This document shows positions 8,426-14,929 of a DNA stretch of 17,872 bases, in pieces; the stretch's first letter is position 1, and the number at the start of each line of letters is the position of its first letter. Both the position numbers and the translations under genes were made by a program. This DNA is from CAZGXM01 sp964529795 (lineage in GTDB: Bacteria > Bacillota > JADQBR01), in the NCBI GenBank assembly GCA_964529795.1, contig CAZGXM010000057.1:1-17872 (forward strand), written 5' to 3'. Below the pieces are notes generated by a model. That model did not search any database and was not told the origin of the DNA. It worked only from the letters and a program-made list of their open reading frames with translations.

Positions 8426-9314
8426 TCTCGAGTAGTTCAAGATGTTTCCTCACAGCTATTCTCTCCCACATGGCTATCCAGGGATCTACCTGATACTTCG
8501 GGGAATAAAGGAGCCCGTGCCGGGGAATATCCTCCGGCTGCACTCCTTTTTCCAGCAGGGTGACAAGACGTTCCTGACGATCATAAATTATATTCAGAAA
8601 ACGCTCAACCCCGCTTTGAAACTCGTCCCGGGAAAATATTCCCGCCTGGTGAGAAGTCAAAAACCAGTCAGCATCCAGTTGAGCAATCCGGCGAGCCGAA
8701 TTCATAAATTGATTGAGATCTCCATCGCTGCCGGCGTACCAAGGTCCAAAATTGGTCAGGTCGATATCTCCTGTATAGACAAGCCCCGCGTCGGGGAAAT
8801 AGGGGCAGCAAAAACCGCGGGTATGACCTGGAGCATGAACCATAATCACTCTCACCCGACCGATATGCCACTCTTGTTCATATCTGTAGGCAGAAGCCGG
8901 CGTTCGAGTGGAAAGCCACCATTCATGCCGGTTAGAAGGTGAAAACTTTGTCTGCCGGCTGTGTGGATTGACCACATTGCTAATCCAATCCGCGACCCCC
9001 TTCTTGCCGTAAATTTCCCGGATTCCCAGCCATTCCCCTATCCGCTCCAGGTTCGGGAAACCTTCGACCTCAACGGGATTCATCAATATCCGGGCACCAG
9101 AAAACAGATAATTTCCTGAAATGTGGTCAAAATGGTAGTGAGTATTAATAACGATGTCCACCATCCGTCCTGCCGTTGCTGCCTGTAGCGCTTCCGGTCC
9201 TGCCCCGGGATCCACTATCGCTACTGTATCGCCACCATCCACCAAAAGAGATGTACATGCAGGAAATTTACTATTTTCAGGTCCGTATACTACCTGGAAG
9301 TGTTGAAATTTCAT
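8415..9314 (-). CDS. Metallo-beta-lactamase-fold hydrolase
   Basis: A cytosolic MBL-fold enzyme of 299 residues, probably with two metal ions. Numbered from the upstream ATG at 9320: THYHFDH (H61, H63, D65, H66), HAPGHTRG (H166 the likely third-site ligand), YTGDIDL (D185) and SHQ (H224), so the full ligand set is present. The start at 9314 is favoured because GGAGG lies 9 nt before it but only 3 nt before 9320. About 75 residues follow the last ligand, longer than in minimal MBL enzymes, and could cap the active site. It lies 58 bp behind the second M24 gene, same strand, no terminator between: third gene of the cluster. Hydrolysis of an ester, lactone or amide is possible; the substrate is unknown. 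Its stop codon abuts transposase remnant sequence. Confidence 0.9.
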   Translation of the reverse strand: MKFQHFQVVYGPENSKFPACTSLLVDGGDTVAIVDPGAGPEALQAATAGRMVDIVINTHYHFDHISGNYLFSGARILMNPVEVEGFPNLERIGEWLGIREIYGKKGVADWISNVVNPHSRQTKFSPSNRHEWWLSTRTPASAYRYEQEWHIGRVRVIMVHAPGHTRGFCCPYFPDAGLVYTGDIDLTNFGPWYAGSDGDLNQFMNSARRIAQLDADWFLTSHQAGIFSRDEFQSGVERFLNIIYDRQERLVTLLEKGVQPEDIPRHGLLYSPKYQVDPWIAMWERIAVRKHLELLEIPI

Positions 9315-9372
9315 AATCATTTACCTCCCTATCATTACCGTTATATTCATGACGATATTCTTGTCGCGGGAA

Positions 9373-10554
9373 TCAAACCACAAACAGTTCCCTCTCGGTA
9401 ACAGATAGCCTCTCACAACTGTTTTCTTTGATTAAAATCACATCCTCCAGCTTAACCACACCATGTTCCGGATGAGTGAGGTGAATCTCAGCCGTAACCA
9501 CCATACCATCCTTCAATATGAACTCTGATTTTGCAAATAAGACAGGTGGCTCATTGGCATCCAAGCCTATTCCATGACCGACAAAATTTCCCTTCCTTGG
9601 TTCCAGGCCTAAGAAATATTCTTCGACGCCTAACCGGCAGGCGCTGGAATATGCCACGTCAAACACCTCCCTGCATTTCACCCCTTCCTTTAAGCAAGCT
9701 ATGATGTCGTCAGAAATCTCTTGCAGAGACTGAAATAATTCACGAACCTCCCTGGAAGGAGTCCCAAGTAAATATGTGCGGGTTTCATCGCAATGGTACC
9801 CCTGGTAACAAGTTGGGATATCTACAATGATGAGGTCCCCTTTTCTTATTTTTCTCCTGGACGGGCCCGCGGGCACGGCTGGGCTGAGCCCTACCCCGGT
9901 AACAGTATTGGAAAACCCACTTACCTTGAAAAGATTCTCTCCGGAGCAGAGGGGGCCACGGCTGATATAAAAATCAAAGTTGCGCATCGATATTATGCCC
10001 TCATGTCCCGCCTGCCGCTGTGCCCATTCTACTTCCGCCGCCAGTTCCAATTCCGTCATTCCGGCAGACAGCACCTTCAAGATCTGTCGGTGTCCTGCTT
10101 CCATAATTTTGCAGGCATTTCGGATCAATGTAATTTCCTCTTGATCCTTTTGCATTCTTTGTTCCATAATTGCGGCTGAGACATTCACAGGCTGGAATTC
10201 ATGGAATGTATTCATGATTTTTGCGAACAGAGTAACTGGAATAACATCCAGTTCCAATCCCAACCGTCCTTTCTTAACACCCAATTCTTTTAACTTATTG
10301 GCGGCTTCCTGGAAGCTCCCAGTCTCCACGATGTTTTCTGTATCTAACCAGGTCTCCTTTAACACAAAATCAATTGCCCGCCGGACCATTAAAAAATAGT
10401 GGGTAGGAGTCACAATCAAAATGCAGGGTTGGGCCGTACCGGAATAATAAAAAATGTCCCGAGACAGAATCAGTAGGGCCGCATCTGCTTCCATATCAGA
10501 CAGAATTTTCTGTAATTTTTTCAGTCTTGTAGTTTTTTCCCCTTCGTGTTCCAT
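9373..10554 (-). CDS. M24-family metalloenzyme (Xaa-Pro peptidase/creatinase-like), paralogue 2
   Basis: 393 residues with an N-terminal creatinase-N domain (about 8-130, including IFYYSGTAQ) and a C-terminal pita-bread catalytic domain (about 138-393). The five metal ligands are present: D245, D256 (CDETRTY), H327 (VGHGIGLDANEPP), E356 and E370 (KLEDVIL). The histidine seven residues after the metal His in aminopeptidase P (E. coli H361) is N334 here, so the chemistry may differ from Xaa-Pro cleavage. A GLSPAVP stretch stands where peptidases carry their substrate loop. Cytosolic, no signal peptide. It follows its paralogue by 91 bp on the same strand and precedes the MBL hydrolase. The ribosome site AGGG upstream is modest. 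The substrate is unknown. Confidence 0.88.
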   Translation of the reverse strand: MEHEGEKTTRLKKLQKILSDMEADAALLILSRDIFYYSGTAQPCILIVTPTHYFLMVRRAIDFVLKETWLDTENIVETGSFQEAANKLKELGVKKGRLGLELDVIPVTLFAKIMNTFHEFQPVNVSAAIMEQRMQKDQEEITLIRNACKIMEAGHRQILKVLSAGMTELELAAEVEWAQRQAGHEGIISMRNFDFYISRGPLCSGENLFKVSGFSNTVTGVGLSPAVPAGPSRRKIRKGDLIIVDIPTCYQGYHCDETRTYLLGTPSREVRELFQSLQEISDDIIACLKEGVKCREVFDVAYSSACRLGVEEYFLGLEPRKGNFVGHGIGLDANEPPVLFAKSEFILKDGMVVTAEIHLTHPEHGVVKLEDVILIKENSCERLSVTERELFVV

Positions 10555-10645
10555 TTAGGACCCTAATCCTCTCATAAAAATCTCTATGGAATATGAGGGA
10601 CCATTCCCGGAAAGCGCTCCGGGGTACTCTCATAGCACCAATTCT

Positions 10646-11836
10646 TTAATCTACGGTAACATACTGGATCGATTCGTCAAAGACACTCAAAACCTCTAGC
10701 CCCTCTTTTCTGACCACAAATGTATTTTCAATACCTGCGGCTCCATCCGGAAAAACGAATTTCGGCTCCAAGGCCAGTACCATGCCTTCCTTCAGAGGCT
10801 GGTCAAATCCCTTGGCTATAACAGGCAGTTCATCCAATTCGATACCCACGCCATGCCCTAAAAAATTCACCGGTTCGGGGTAACCCATAAAATGTTGCTT
10901 CAGCCCATATTTATCAGCAATTTTATGGGCCAGTTCATAAAGTGTGGCGCAGGATTCACCGGGCCGGGCTTGTTCTTTCACCATTTTCTGTATCTCGAGA
11001 GCCACCCGGTATGCCCGTACGAATTTATCGGGCAACCGGCCAATACAAAACATCCTGGTCTGATCTATAATGTACCCGTCGTAAACACCCACGTAGTCCA
11101 CCATCACCGGCTCATTTCTAGCGATCACCTTGAAGCCCGCACTTTGGGGAAAGGAAGGGTTGACACCGCTTCCCCCGGTGGGCCCGTCAAAAAAGCTGGG
11201 TACGGCCAGGTTCCAACCGGACATCAGGTGTCCGTATACAATTTCCGAGTTAAAGCCGCGCATTCTAATGTAACACTGGTGTCCTTCCCGACGATAGACT
11301 GCTTCCAGTTTCCCTGCCAGCTCTACCTCCGGGATTCCCTCCTCCAAAAATCCACGTACCGCCGAAAACATGGTCTGGTTAAGCCCGGCCACATCAGCCA
11401 TTATCTCTAGCTCGTACGGGGACTTGACAGCCCTTACTTCGCGGATCAGGGGACTTATATCCACTATTTCAGTCGGGTAAAAAAGCTTTTGGTAGAAAAA
11501 ATAAAGGTTGGCGGGCAAAACATCCAGTTCAAACCCAATCCGTTCCAACTTCCCCTCATAGAAGGAGGTCAGGTGATCGGGAAGTTCTTTCAGGCTGCCC
11601 AAATGCAAAACATTCTCGAGGGAGGATTCCTGTTTAGCCCGATCATAATTCTTTTTTACCAACAGAACGGGCTCGCCCTCCACCGGAATAAACAGGTGCG
11701 AGCGCTGAGCCGTCCCGGAGAAATAAAAGAGGTCAGCATTTTGAACTACGACCGCGCCGTCCAGTTCCTTTTCCCTCATAAGCTCCTGTAACCTGGTTGC
11801 GCGGGCCTTCAGTTCGGATAGCGGGGTATAACGCAT
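10646..11836 (-). CDS. M24-family metalloenzyme (Xaa-Pro peptidase/creatinase-like), paralogue 1
   Basis: 396 residues, first gene of the three-gene cluster. Creatinase-N domain about 9-132 (LFYFSGTAQ shared with its paralogue), then the pita-bread domain. Metal ligands: D247, D258 (IIDQTRMF), H328 (FLGHGVGIELDELP), E357 (LALEPKF) and E370 (GIENTFVV). The aminopeptidase P His-361 equivalent is D335. Both paralogues share the RNF/RGFN segment near 190 and a proline/glycine loop (DGPTGGSGVNPSFP here). The start ATG has GGGAG 7 nt upstream and lies about 32 nt after the predicted sigma-54 start point. Two diverged paralogues side by side suggest a heteromeric enzyme or two related substrates; neither is shown. 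Confidence 0.9.
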   Translation of the reverse strand: MRYTPLSELKARATRLQELMREKELDGAVVVQNADLFYFSGTAQRSHLFIPVEGEPVLLVKKNYDRAKQESSLENVLHLGSLKELPDHLTSFYEGKLERIGFELDVLPANLYFFYQKLFYPTEIVDISPLIREVRAVKSPYELEIMADVAGLNQTMFSAVRGFLEEGIPEVELAGKLEAVYRREGHQCYIRMRGFNSEIVYGHLMSGWNLAVPSFFDGPTGGSGVNPSFPQSAGFKVIARNEPVMVDYVGVYDGYIIDQTRMFCIGRLPDKFVRAYRVALEIQKMVKEQARPGESCATLYELAHKIADKYGLKQHFMGYPEPVNFLGHGVGIELDELPVIAKGFDQPLKEGMVLALEPKFVFPDGAAGIENTFVVRKEGLEVLSVFDESIQYVTVD

Positions 11837-11878
11837 GCTCGTTCTCCCTACCTTTCGTAACTTTATTAAAGTGTTTCT

Positions 11879-11894
11879 AGCAAAAAGAGTGCCA
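11879..11894 (-). promoter_or_regulatory. Sigma-54 (-24/-12) promoter of the M24-M24-MBL cluster
   Basis: The minus strand reads TGGCAC, 5 nt, TTGCT. This matches the sigma-54 consensus TGGCAC-N5-TTGCW at every fixed position with correct spacing. Predicted start of transcription is near 11868, about 32 nt before the first M24 ATG. Sigma-54 needs an enhancer-binding protein; a palindrome about 160 bp upstream is a candidate site. No sigma-54 gene or activator lies in this window. Confidence 0.75.
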
Positions 11895-12310
11895 CAAACT
11901 TATCGTCCTCCCAAACAGTTCGCATTGGCCTCTGAATACCGTTCACGCTACAAATTGAGAACTGAGGCCCACTACCCTGTCCAAAATCCAACGGGCATAA
12001 AGCGAAGAATGGTGTATGTAAAACTTGACATGTCAACCTCCGATTACAGGTTCGAAGGTCTTAAAATTAACTGTGGACAAATTACTACGGTCTCCCGTGC
12101 AAAGGACTAATGCCTGTCTCCGGCTTCCCGGCCGGTAAACATCGGACCAAAGGCAGCAAAAAAACCGCCCCAAAACCCCTGTAGGAAACGAAAGCCTAGG
12201 ATTAATAATGATTATAGTCGCTATCTTATTTGGCTCCGGGAAAGAACCCTCAGTCTCTGGTTCTTCTTGAATGACCAACTGGATAGGAGGTTTTCGCCAT
12301 TGCCACCAAA
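11895..12310. other. Gene-poor upstream region of the M24 cluster
   Basis: About 415 bp without a convincing gene. Apart from the palindrome at 12025-12036, short frames on both strands lack ribosome sites and recognisable domains. It probably holds the regulatory region of the sigma-54 promoter and degraded sequence. No tRNA or riboswitch-like fold was recognised. Confidence 0.5.
12025..12036. promoter_or_regulatory. Perfect palindrome, candidate activator (UAS) site
   Basis: TTGACATGTCAA is a perfect 12-bp inverted repeat. Its centre lies about 160 bp upstream of the predicted sigma-54 start point, inside the 80-200 bp range usual for enhancer-binding-protein sites. Function is inferred from position and symmetry only. 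Confidence 0.4.
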
Positions 12311-12311
12311 C

Positions 12312-12368
12312 AAAAAACCCGTCCTAATCATCGCCTACATACAGGCCCGCCTACCGGCGAAAACGGGT
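12312..12368 (-). terminator. Rho-independent terminator candidate (minus strand)
   Basis: ACCCGT (12317-12322) pairs with ACGGGT (12363-12368). Nested inside, TCGCC (12331-12335) pairs with GGCGA (12356-12360). On the minus strand the hairpin is followed by TTTTTT (12312-12317 on plus is A-rich). It overlaps the end of the orphan surface-protein fragment, so it may belong to the lost original gene or to an older transcript. Confidence 0.5.
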
Positions 12369-12660
12369 AAAACCTGTTCTGGAGTGCCAGAAGCGGAAGC
12401 TTAAAGAATTCCAAAAGGAGTACATAATCCCCATAGACCTGGTACGCCCGGGCAAAAGGGCTGTCACCGGTGCCAATACCGTAATAGTTTTCAAAAACCT
12501 GAGTTTCTCCCGTCCCGACGGCCACTGGGTTCCAGTAAAGCGCAACAGCACTGTCCGCCGTGCCGTACTTGTTGCCCGCTTCGGTGAAATAGAGGGAGGT
12601 ATCCTCTGCCTTGATGAGAAATACCGGGAATTCTCGCTGCTTGCCTCTGCGATATACCCT
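12328..12660 (-). pseudogene. Orphan fragment of a surface-protein-like gene
   Basis: A 110-residue open frame closed upstream by an in-frame TAG and without a ribosome site at any start codon. Its centre has clear protein character: FPVFLIKAEDTSLYFTEAGN, then SAVALYWNPVAVGTGETQVF and ENYYGIG. This resembles beta-rich segments of secreted bacterial proteins in which a tryptophan-proline strand and a GET-YYG turn recur, but I cannot name a family. The last 20 or so residues run through terminator-like sequence and are probably not native. It is most likely an internal piece of a larger gene left after deletion or recombination. Confidence 0.45.
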
Positions 12661-12777
12661 CTATCCCCTTTACCTTCCTGATAACTTCATCTTTATTGTA
12701 TTTGATATGCCTTCTTCTCCTTCCTCCACGTCCCTCTGCTACCTCTATACTGTCAAATATCTTCCCTTGCTATTTTC

Positions 12778-14235
12778 TCATTTGATCTGCTGGTACCACT
12801 GCTTTAAGACCTCACCAGCAGGCTTGCCCCTTACACTGGGCGACTTATCAATAGTATCCCAATAGGCAAACCCGAAAGAATATACCCCTGCTATCCAGGG
12901 TGTTTCAGCCATGGCCTGCAAGCTGGCGTTATAGGCATCGGCCTGTTCCTGAAAATCAAAGGGAATTGAATTATCCAAGGGCTCCCATTCAGATATACGC
13001 GGGTCTTCTGCGGACATGATCCCCATAGCAGCGCCATCAAAGCTGGAAAAACCAATTTGGCTGAATAACACGGGTTTACCATATTTCTGAAACAGAGAAT
13101 AATACCGCCCCTGTAATTCTTTGCGCGCTTTCTTCAACATCTCAGCACGGTCAGTGTCTGGAGTATCTGCAAGCGGCGGCCACCATTTGTCTCCGATATA
13201 GTCCAGCTTATCAGTAAATGAATACTTCTCCTCTGGAGGAGGGTCGGGAAAATAATCCGTGGTCAGGAAACCGCTATAGTTTTGCTTTACTGTTTCGGAC
13301 AGCTGATTCATACCACTATCCACGATCTCGAAATCTTCTTCAGGATAGTTATCCATCCCCAGAATCAACAGTTCAACTCCCTCTTCCTCAGCCAGCCTTG
13401 CATATTTCTCGTAAATATCAATTTCTTTTTCATATACACTCTTGAGCCCTTCACCCGGTCCGGCCCGCCTCATAACTTCCTCAATTCCCTCAAATCTTCC
13501 AATAGCCAACGCCACCTTTAAGCCAGCTTCATGAGCACTGCGGAGGAATTCTCTTAAAACCGATTCCGGGATTGTAACCCCAACGCTACCAAACTCTAAC
13601 GGCTCTGTAGAGGTAAGCCCATAAATCACGGGAAGCTGTACCCACCGTGCATCATAGGAAATAATTTTATCAATGGTACTATTGATGAGTGGTTCAAATT
13701 CCGGCCACCAATAGTCAAAAACAGCTATCCCCTTGATAAAATCCCTACCGCGCTTAGGCTCATTAAATTCTTCTGCTATCGTTATATCTGCTGTCGGAAG
13801 CTCTTTTGGCAACCAACGCCATGCCGGCACCTCATCCGCAATGGTGACCTCAGCCTCATCTGCCGAGAATTCCCGGTATGTATTTTTATCATCCGGTTCA
13901 AATGCCTCAGCTGCCATATATCCCAAGTTATTGCGGGTGTACCTATACTGCAGGTGAGCTCCATCTGGTACCTTAACCTCACCTTCCCAAGTACTTGGCT
14001 GTGTTTTTTCCAAAGCCATCTTCATAGCTTCGGGGATACTACCATCCAGTTCAAGGTAAACAATGTCGGTGTCAGGCGTCTCCTCCGGTACCGTTACCCG
14101 GAAGTGTACCATCACCTGGTCCTCTGTAACGTTATGTTCACTGGTTGTTTCGCCACCGTTTTCCCCACATGCAGCAGCAAATGTAGTTATCAAAATTAAA
14201 ATCAGCAACACCAAAAGACGTTTTATGGCAGTCAA
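12778..14235 (-). CDS. Lipoprotein with carbohydrate-binding-like domain and glycosidase-like TIM barrel
   Basis: 485 residues. A signal peptide with hydrophobic core (7-19) ends in a lipobox-like AAAC, so C23 would be lipidated and the protein held outside the membrane. Residues about 38-135 look like a CBM20/starch-binding-type sandwich (FRVTVPEETPDTDIVYLELD, RYTRNNLGY). Residues about 165-485 look like a TIM barrel of the GH113 or GTA-TIM kind (KGIAVFDYWWPEF, KPVLFSQIGFSSFDG, SFGFAYWD). Where such glycosidases carry the acid/base Glu (strand 4) and nucleophile Glu (strand 7), this protein has GMDN (293-296) and SQIG (Q393), so it may bind sugar without cutting it. TTG start at 14235, with AGGAGGG 7 nt upstream. 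It stands alone; no terminator was seen. Confidence 0.8.
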   Translation of the reverse strand: MTAIKRLLVLLILILITTFAAACGENGGETTSEHNVTEDQVMVHFRVTVPEETPDTDIVYLELDGSIPEAMKMALEKTQPSTWEGEVKVPDGAHLQYRYTRNNLGYMAAEAFEPDDKNTYREFSADEAEVTIADEVPAWRWLPKELPTADITIAEEFNEPKRGRDFIKGIAVFDYWWPEFEPLINSTIDKIISYDARWVQLPVIYGLTSTEPLEFGSVGVTIPESVLREFLRSAHEAGLKVALAIGRFEGIEEVMRRAGPGEGLKSVYEKEIDIYEKYARLAEEEGVELLILGMDNYPEEDFEIVDSGMNQLSETVKQNYSGFLTTDYFPDPPPEEKYSFTDKLDYIGDKWWPPLADTPDTDRAEMLKKARKELQGRYYSLFQKYGKPVLFSQIGFSSFDGAAMGIMSAEDPRISEWEPLDNSIPFDFQEQADAYNASLQAMAETPWIAGVYSFGFAYWDTIDKSPSVRGKPAGEVLKQWYQQIK

Positions 14236-14523
14236 GCAATATCCCTCCTCATGTTGGATATTTACCCACTACTTCTTTTCTTAACATGCTGTTTCCTTTT
14301 CTGTCAGAAAGAGATTTTAATGTGAACTAATCCTCCCTCACTTCGATTGCTGCTCTCCACCATTCCAAGCCGGCCATCGTCAATATTTCGTATTCCTCTG
14401 ACTATTTGGGAAAATTAGTTATGCGAAATATGAGATCAATCATGCAAAAAAATTAGCAAAAAAAAAAGAATACCTTTTCCTAATCGAGAATTGGTAATGC
14501 AACCCACAAAATAAGTTAAGTGC
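14236..14523. other. Non-coding A/T-rich stretch upstream of the lipoprotein gene
   Basis: About 290 bp with no supported gene. It includes long A tracts near 14444-14468. It should hold the lipoprotein promoter, but no good -35/-10 pair stood out. Confidence 0.5.
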
Positions 14524-14559
14524 TTGGCACCTGCTCTCTGGCACACTGTCAGGTACCAA
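14524..14559. repeat. REP-like palindrome beside the second gap
   Basis: TTGGCACCTG (14524-14533) and CAGGTACCAA (14550-14559) form a 10-bp inverted repeat with one mismatch, a G-U wobble in minus-strand RNA. The loop is 16 nt and itself contains a second GGCAC. The sequence ends 15 bp before an assembly gap. Such GGTGCC/GGCACC hairpins are typical of REP/MITE-type repeats or insertion-sequence ends, which break short-read assemblies. Only one copy is in the window. Confidence 0.5.
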
Positions 14560-14574
14560 CACCTCTCAGGTTCT

Positions 14575-14674
14575 NNNNNNNNNNNNNNNNNNNNNNNNNN
14601 NNNNNNNNNNNNNNNNNNNNNNNNNNNNNNNNNNNNNNNNNNNNNNNNNNNNNNNNNNNNNNNNNNNNNNNNNN
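14575..14674. other. Assembly gap (100 N)
   Basis: Exactly 100 unknown bases, a placeholder of unknown true size. It removes the 3' part of the antitoxin-like gene and any partner gene. Confidence 0.95.
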
Positions 14675-14799
14675 CCGGAAACACCATTAGGCTGGCTCAT
14701 TTTTAATGCTCGCACATAAGCCAATACTTGTTGACGACTTTTATACGATAGTTCCTGAACGTACGTCATAATTTTTTTTTCAATGGAAACGGAGTTCAT
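14675..14799 (-). CDS. Antitoxin-like small protein (DUF2281-like), 3' end in assembly gap
   Basis: The first 42 residues are visible before the gap. They start MNSVSIEKKIMTYVQELSYK, then SRQQVLAYVRAL and KMSQPNGVSG. The pattern 'x-ELs-esRqqVLxYVraLk-Px-GVpG' is typical of small DUF2281/VapB-type antitoxins, which pair with PIN-domain or other toxins. The ATG at 14799 has AAAGGAG 11 nt upstream; upstream in-frame TTG and CTG codons are less likely. An extended -10 promoter lies about 70 nt before it. No toxin is visible on the far side of the gap, so the partner is either inside the gap or lost. The gene could also be a solitary antitoxin. Confidence 0.55.
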
Positions 14800-14875
14800 C
14801 TTCAGTTCAACTCCTTTCAACTCCTTAATTTAATCTATTCTTAACAGAAAGTTTATTATTATCCCCTGTTATCTA

Positions 14876-14884
14876 ATTATACCA
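14876..14884 (-). promoter_or_regulatory. Extended -10 promoter of the antitoxin-like gene
   Basis: The minus strand reads TGGTATAAT, a perfect TGn-TATAAT extended -10 element. The predicted start is near 14869, leaving a leader of about 70 nt. It sits directly after the SLH gene terminator, as expected for a new transcript. Confidence 0.5.
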
Positions 14885-14890
14885 TATAAT

Positions 14891-14919
14891 GGAAGCAGGA
14901 GAACGGTCCTCCTGCTTCC
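14891..14919 (-). terminator. Terminator hairpin of the surface-protein operon
   Basis: GGAAGCAGGAG (14891-14901) pairs perfectly over 11 bp with CTCCTGCTTCC (14909-14919) around a 7-nt loop. It lies 10 bp after the SLH gene stop. The minus-strand tail (ATTATATGG) is A/T-rich rather than a pure T-run. Confidence 0.65.
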
Positions 14920-14929
14920 CCCTTGCTAT

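Noticed and set aside
10571..10623. Inverted repeats CTCATA...TATGAG and CCCGGA...TCCGGG between the two M24 genes
   Set aside because: Neither has a T-run on the minus strand, and both are only 6 bp. They are not good evidence for a terminator splitting the cluster.
11835..12278. Short frames on both strands in the M24 upstream region (91 residues plus, 81 residues minus)
   Set aside because: They have no ribosome site and no recognisable domain. The plus frame also begins within the M24 ribosome-site region.
12284..12372. Short peptides downstream of an AGGAGG motif on the plus strand (e.g. MTNWIGGF...)
   Set aside because: They are 18-24 residues, one needing an ATT start, and run through a minus-strand terminator hairpin. 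The support is too weak to call a gene.
14340..14420. Minus-strand mini-frame ending GLEWWRAAIEVRED
   Set aside because: It has only about 24 residues after a stop, no ribosome site and no second supporting feature.
14525..14545. TGGCAC sequences near 14525 and 14539 as further sigma-54 promoters
   Set aside because: No TTGC follows at the required 5-nt spacing. They are better explained by the palindromic repeat.
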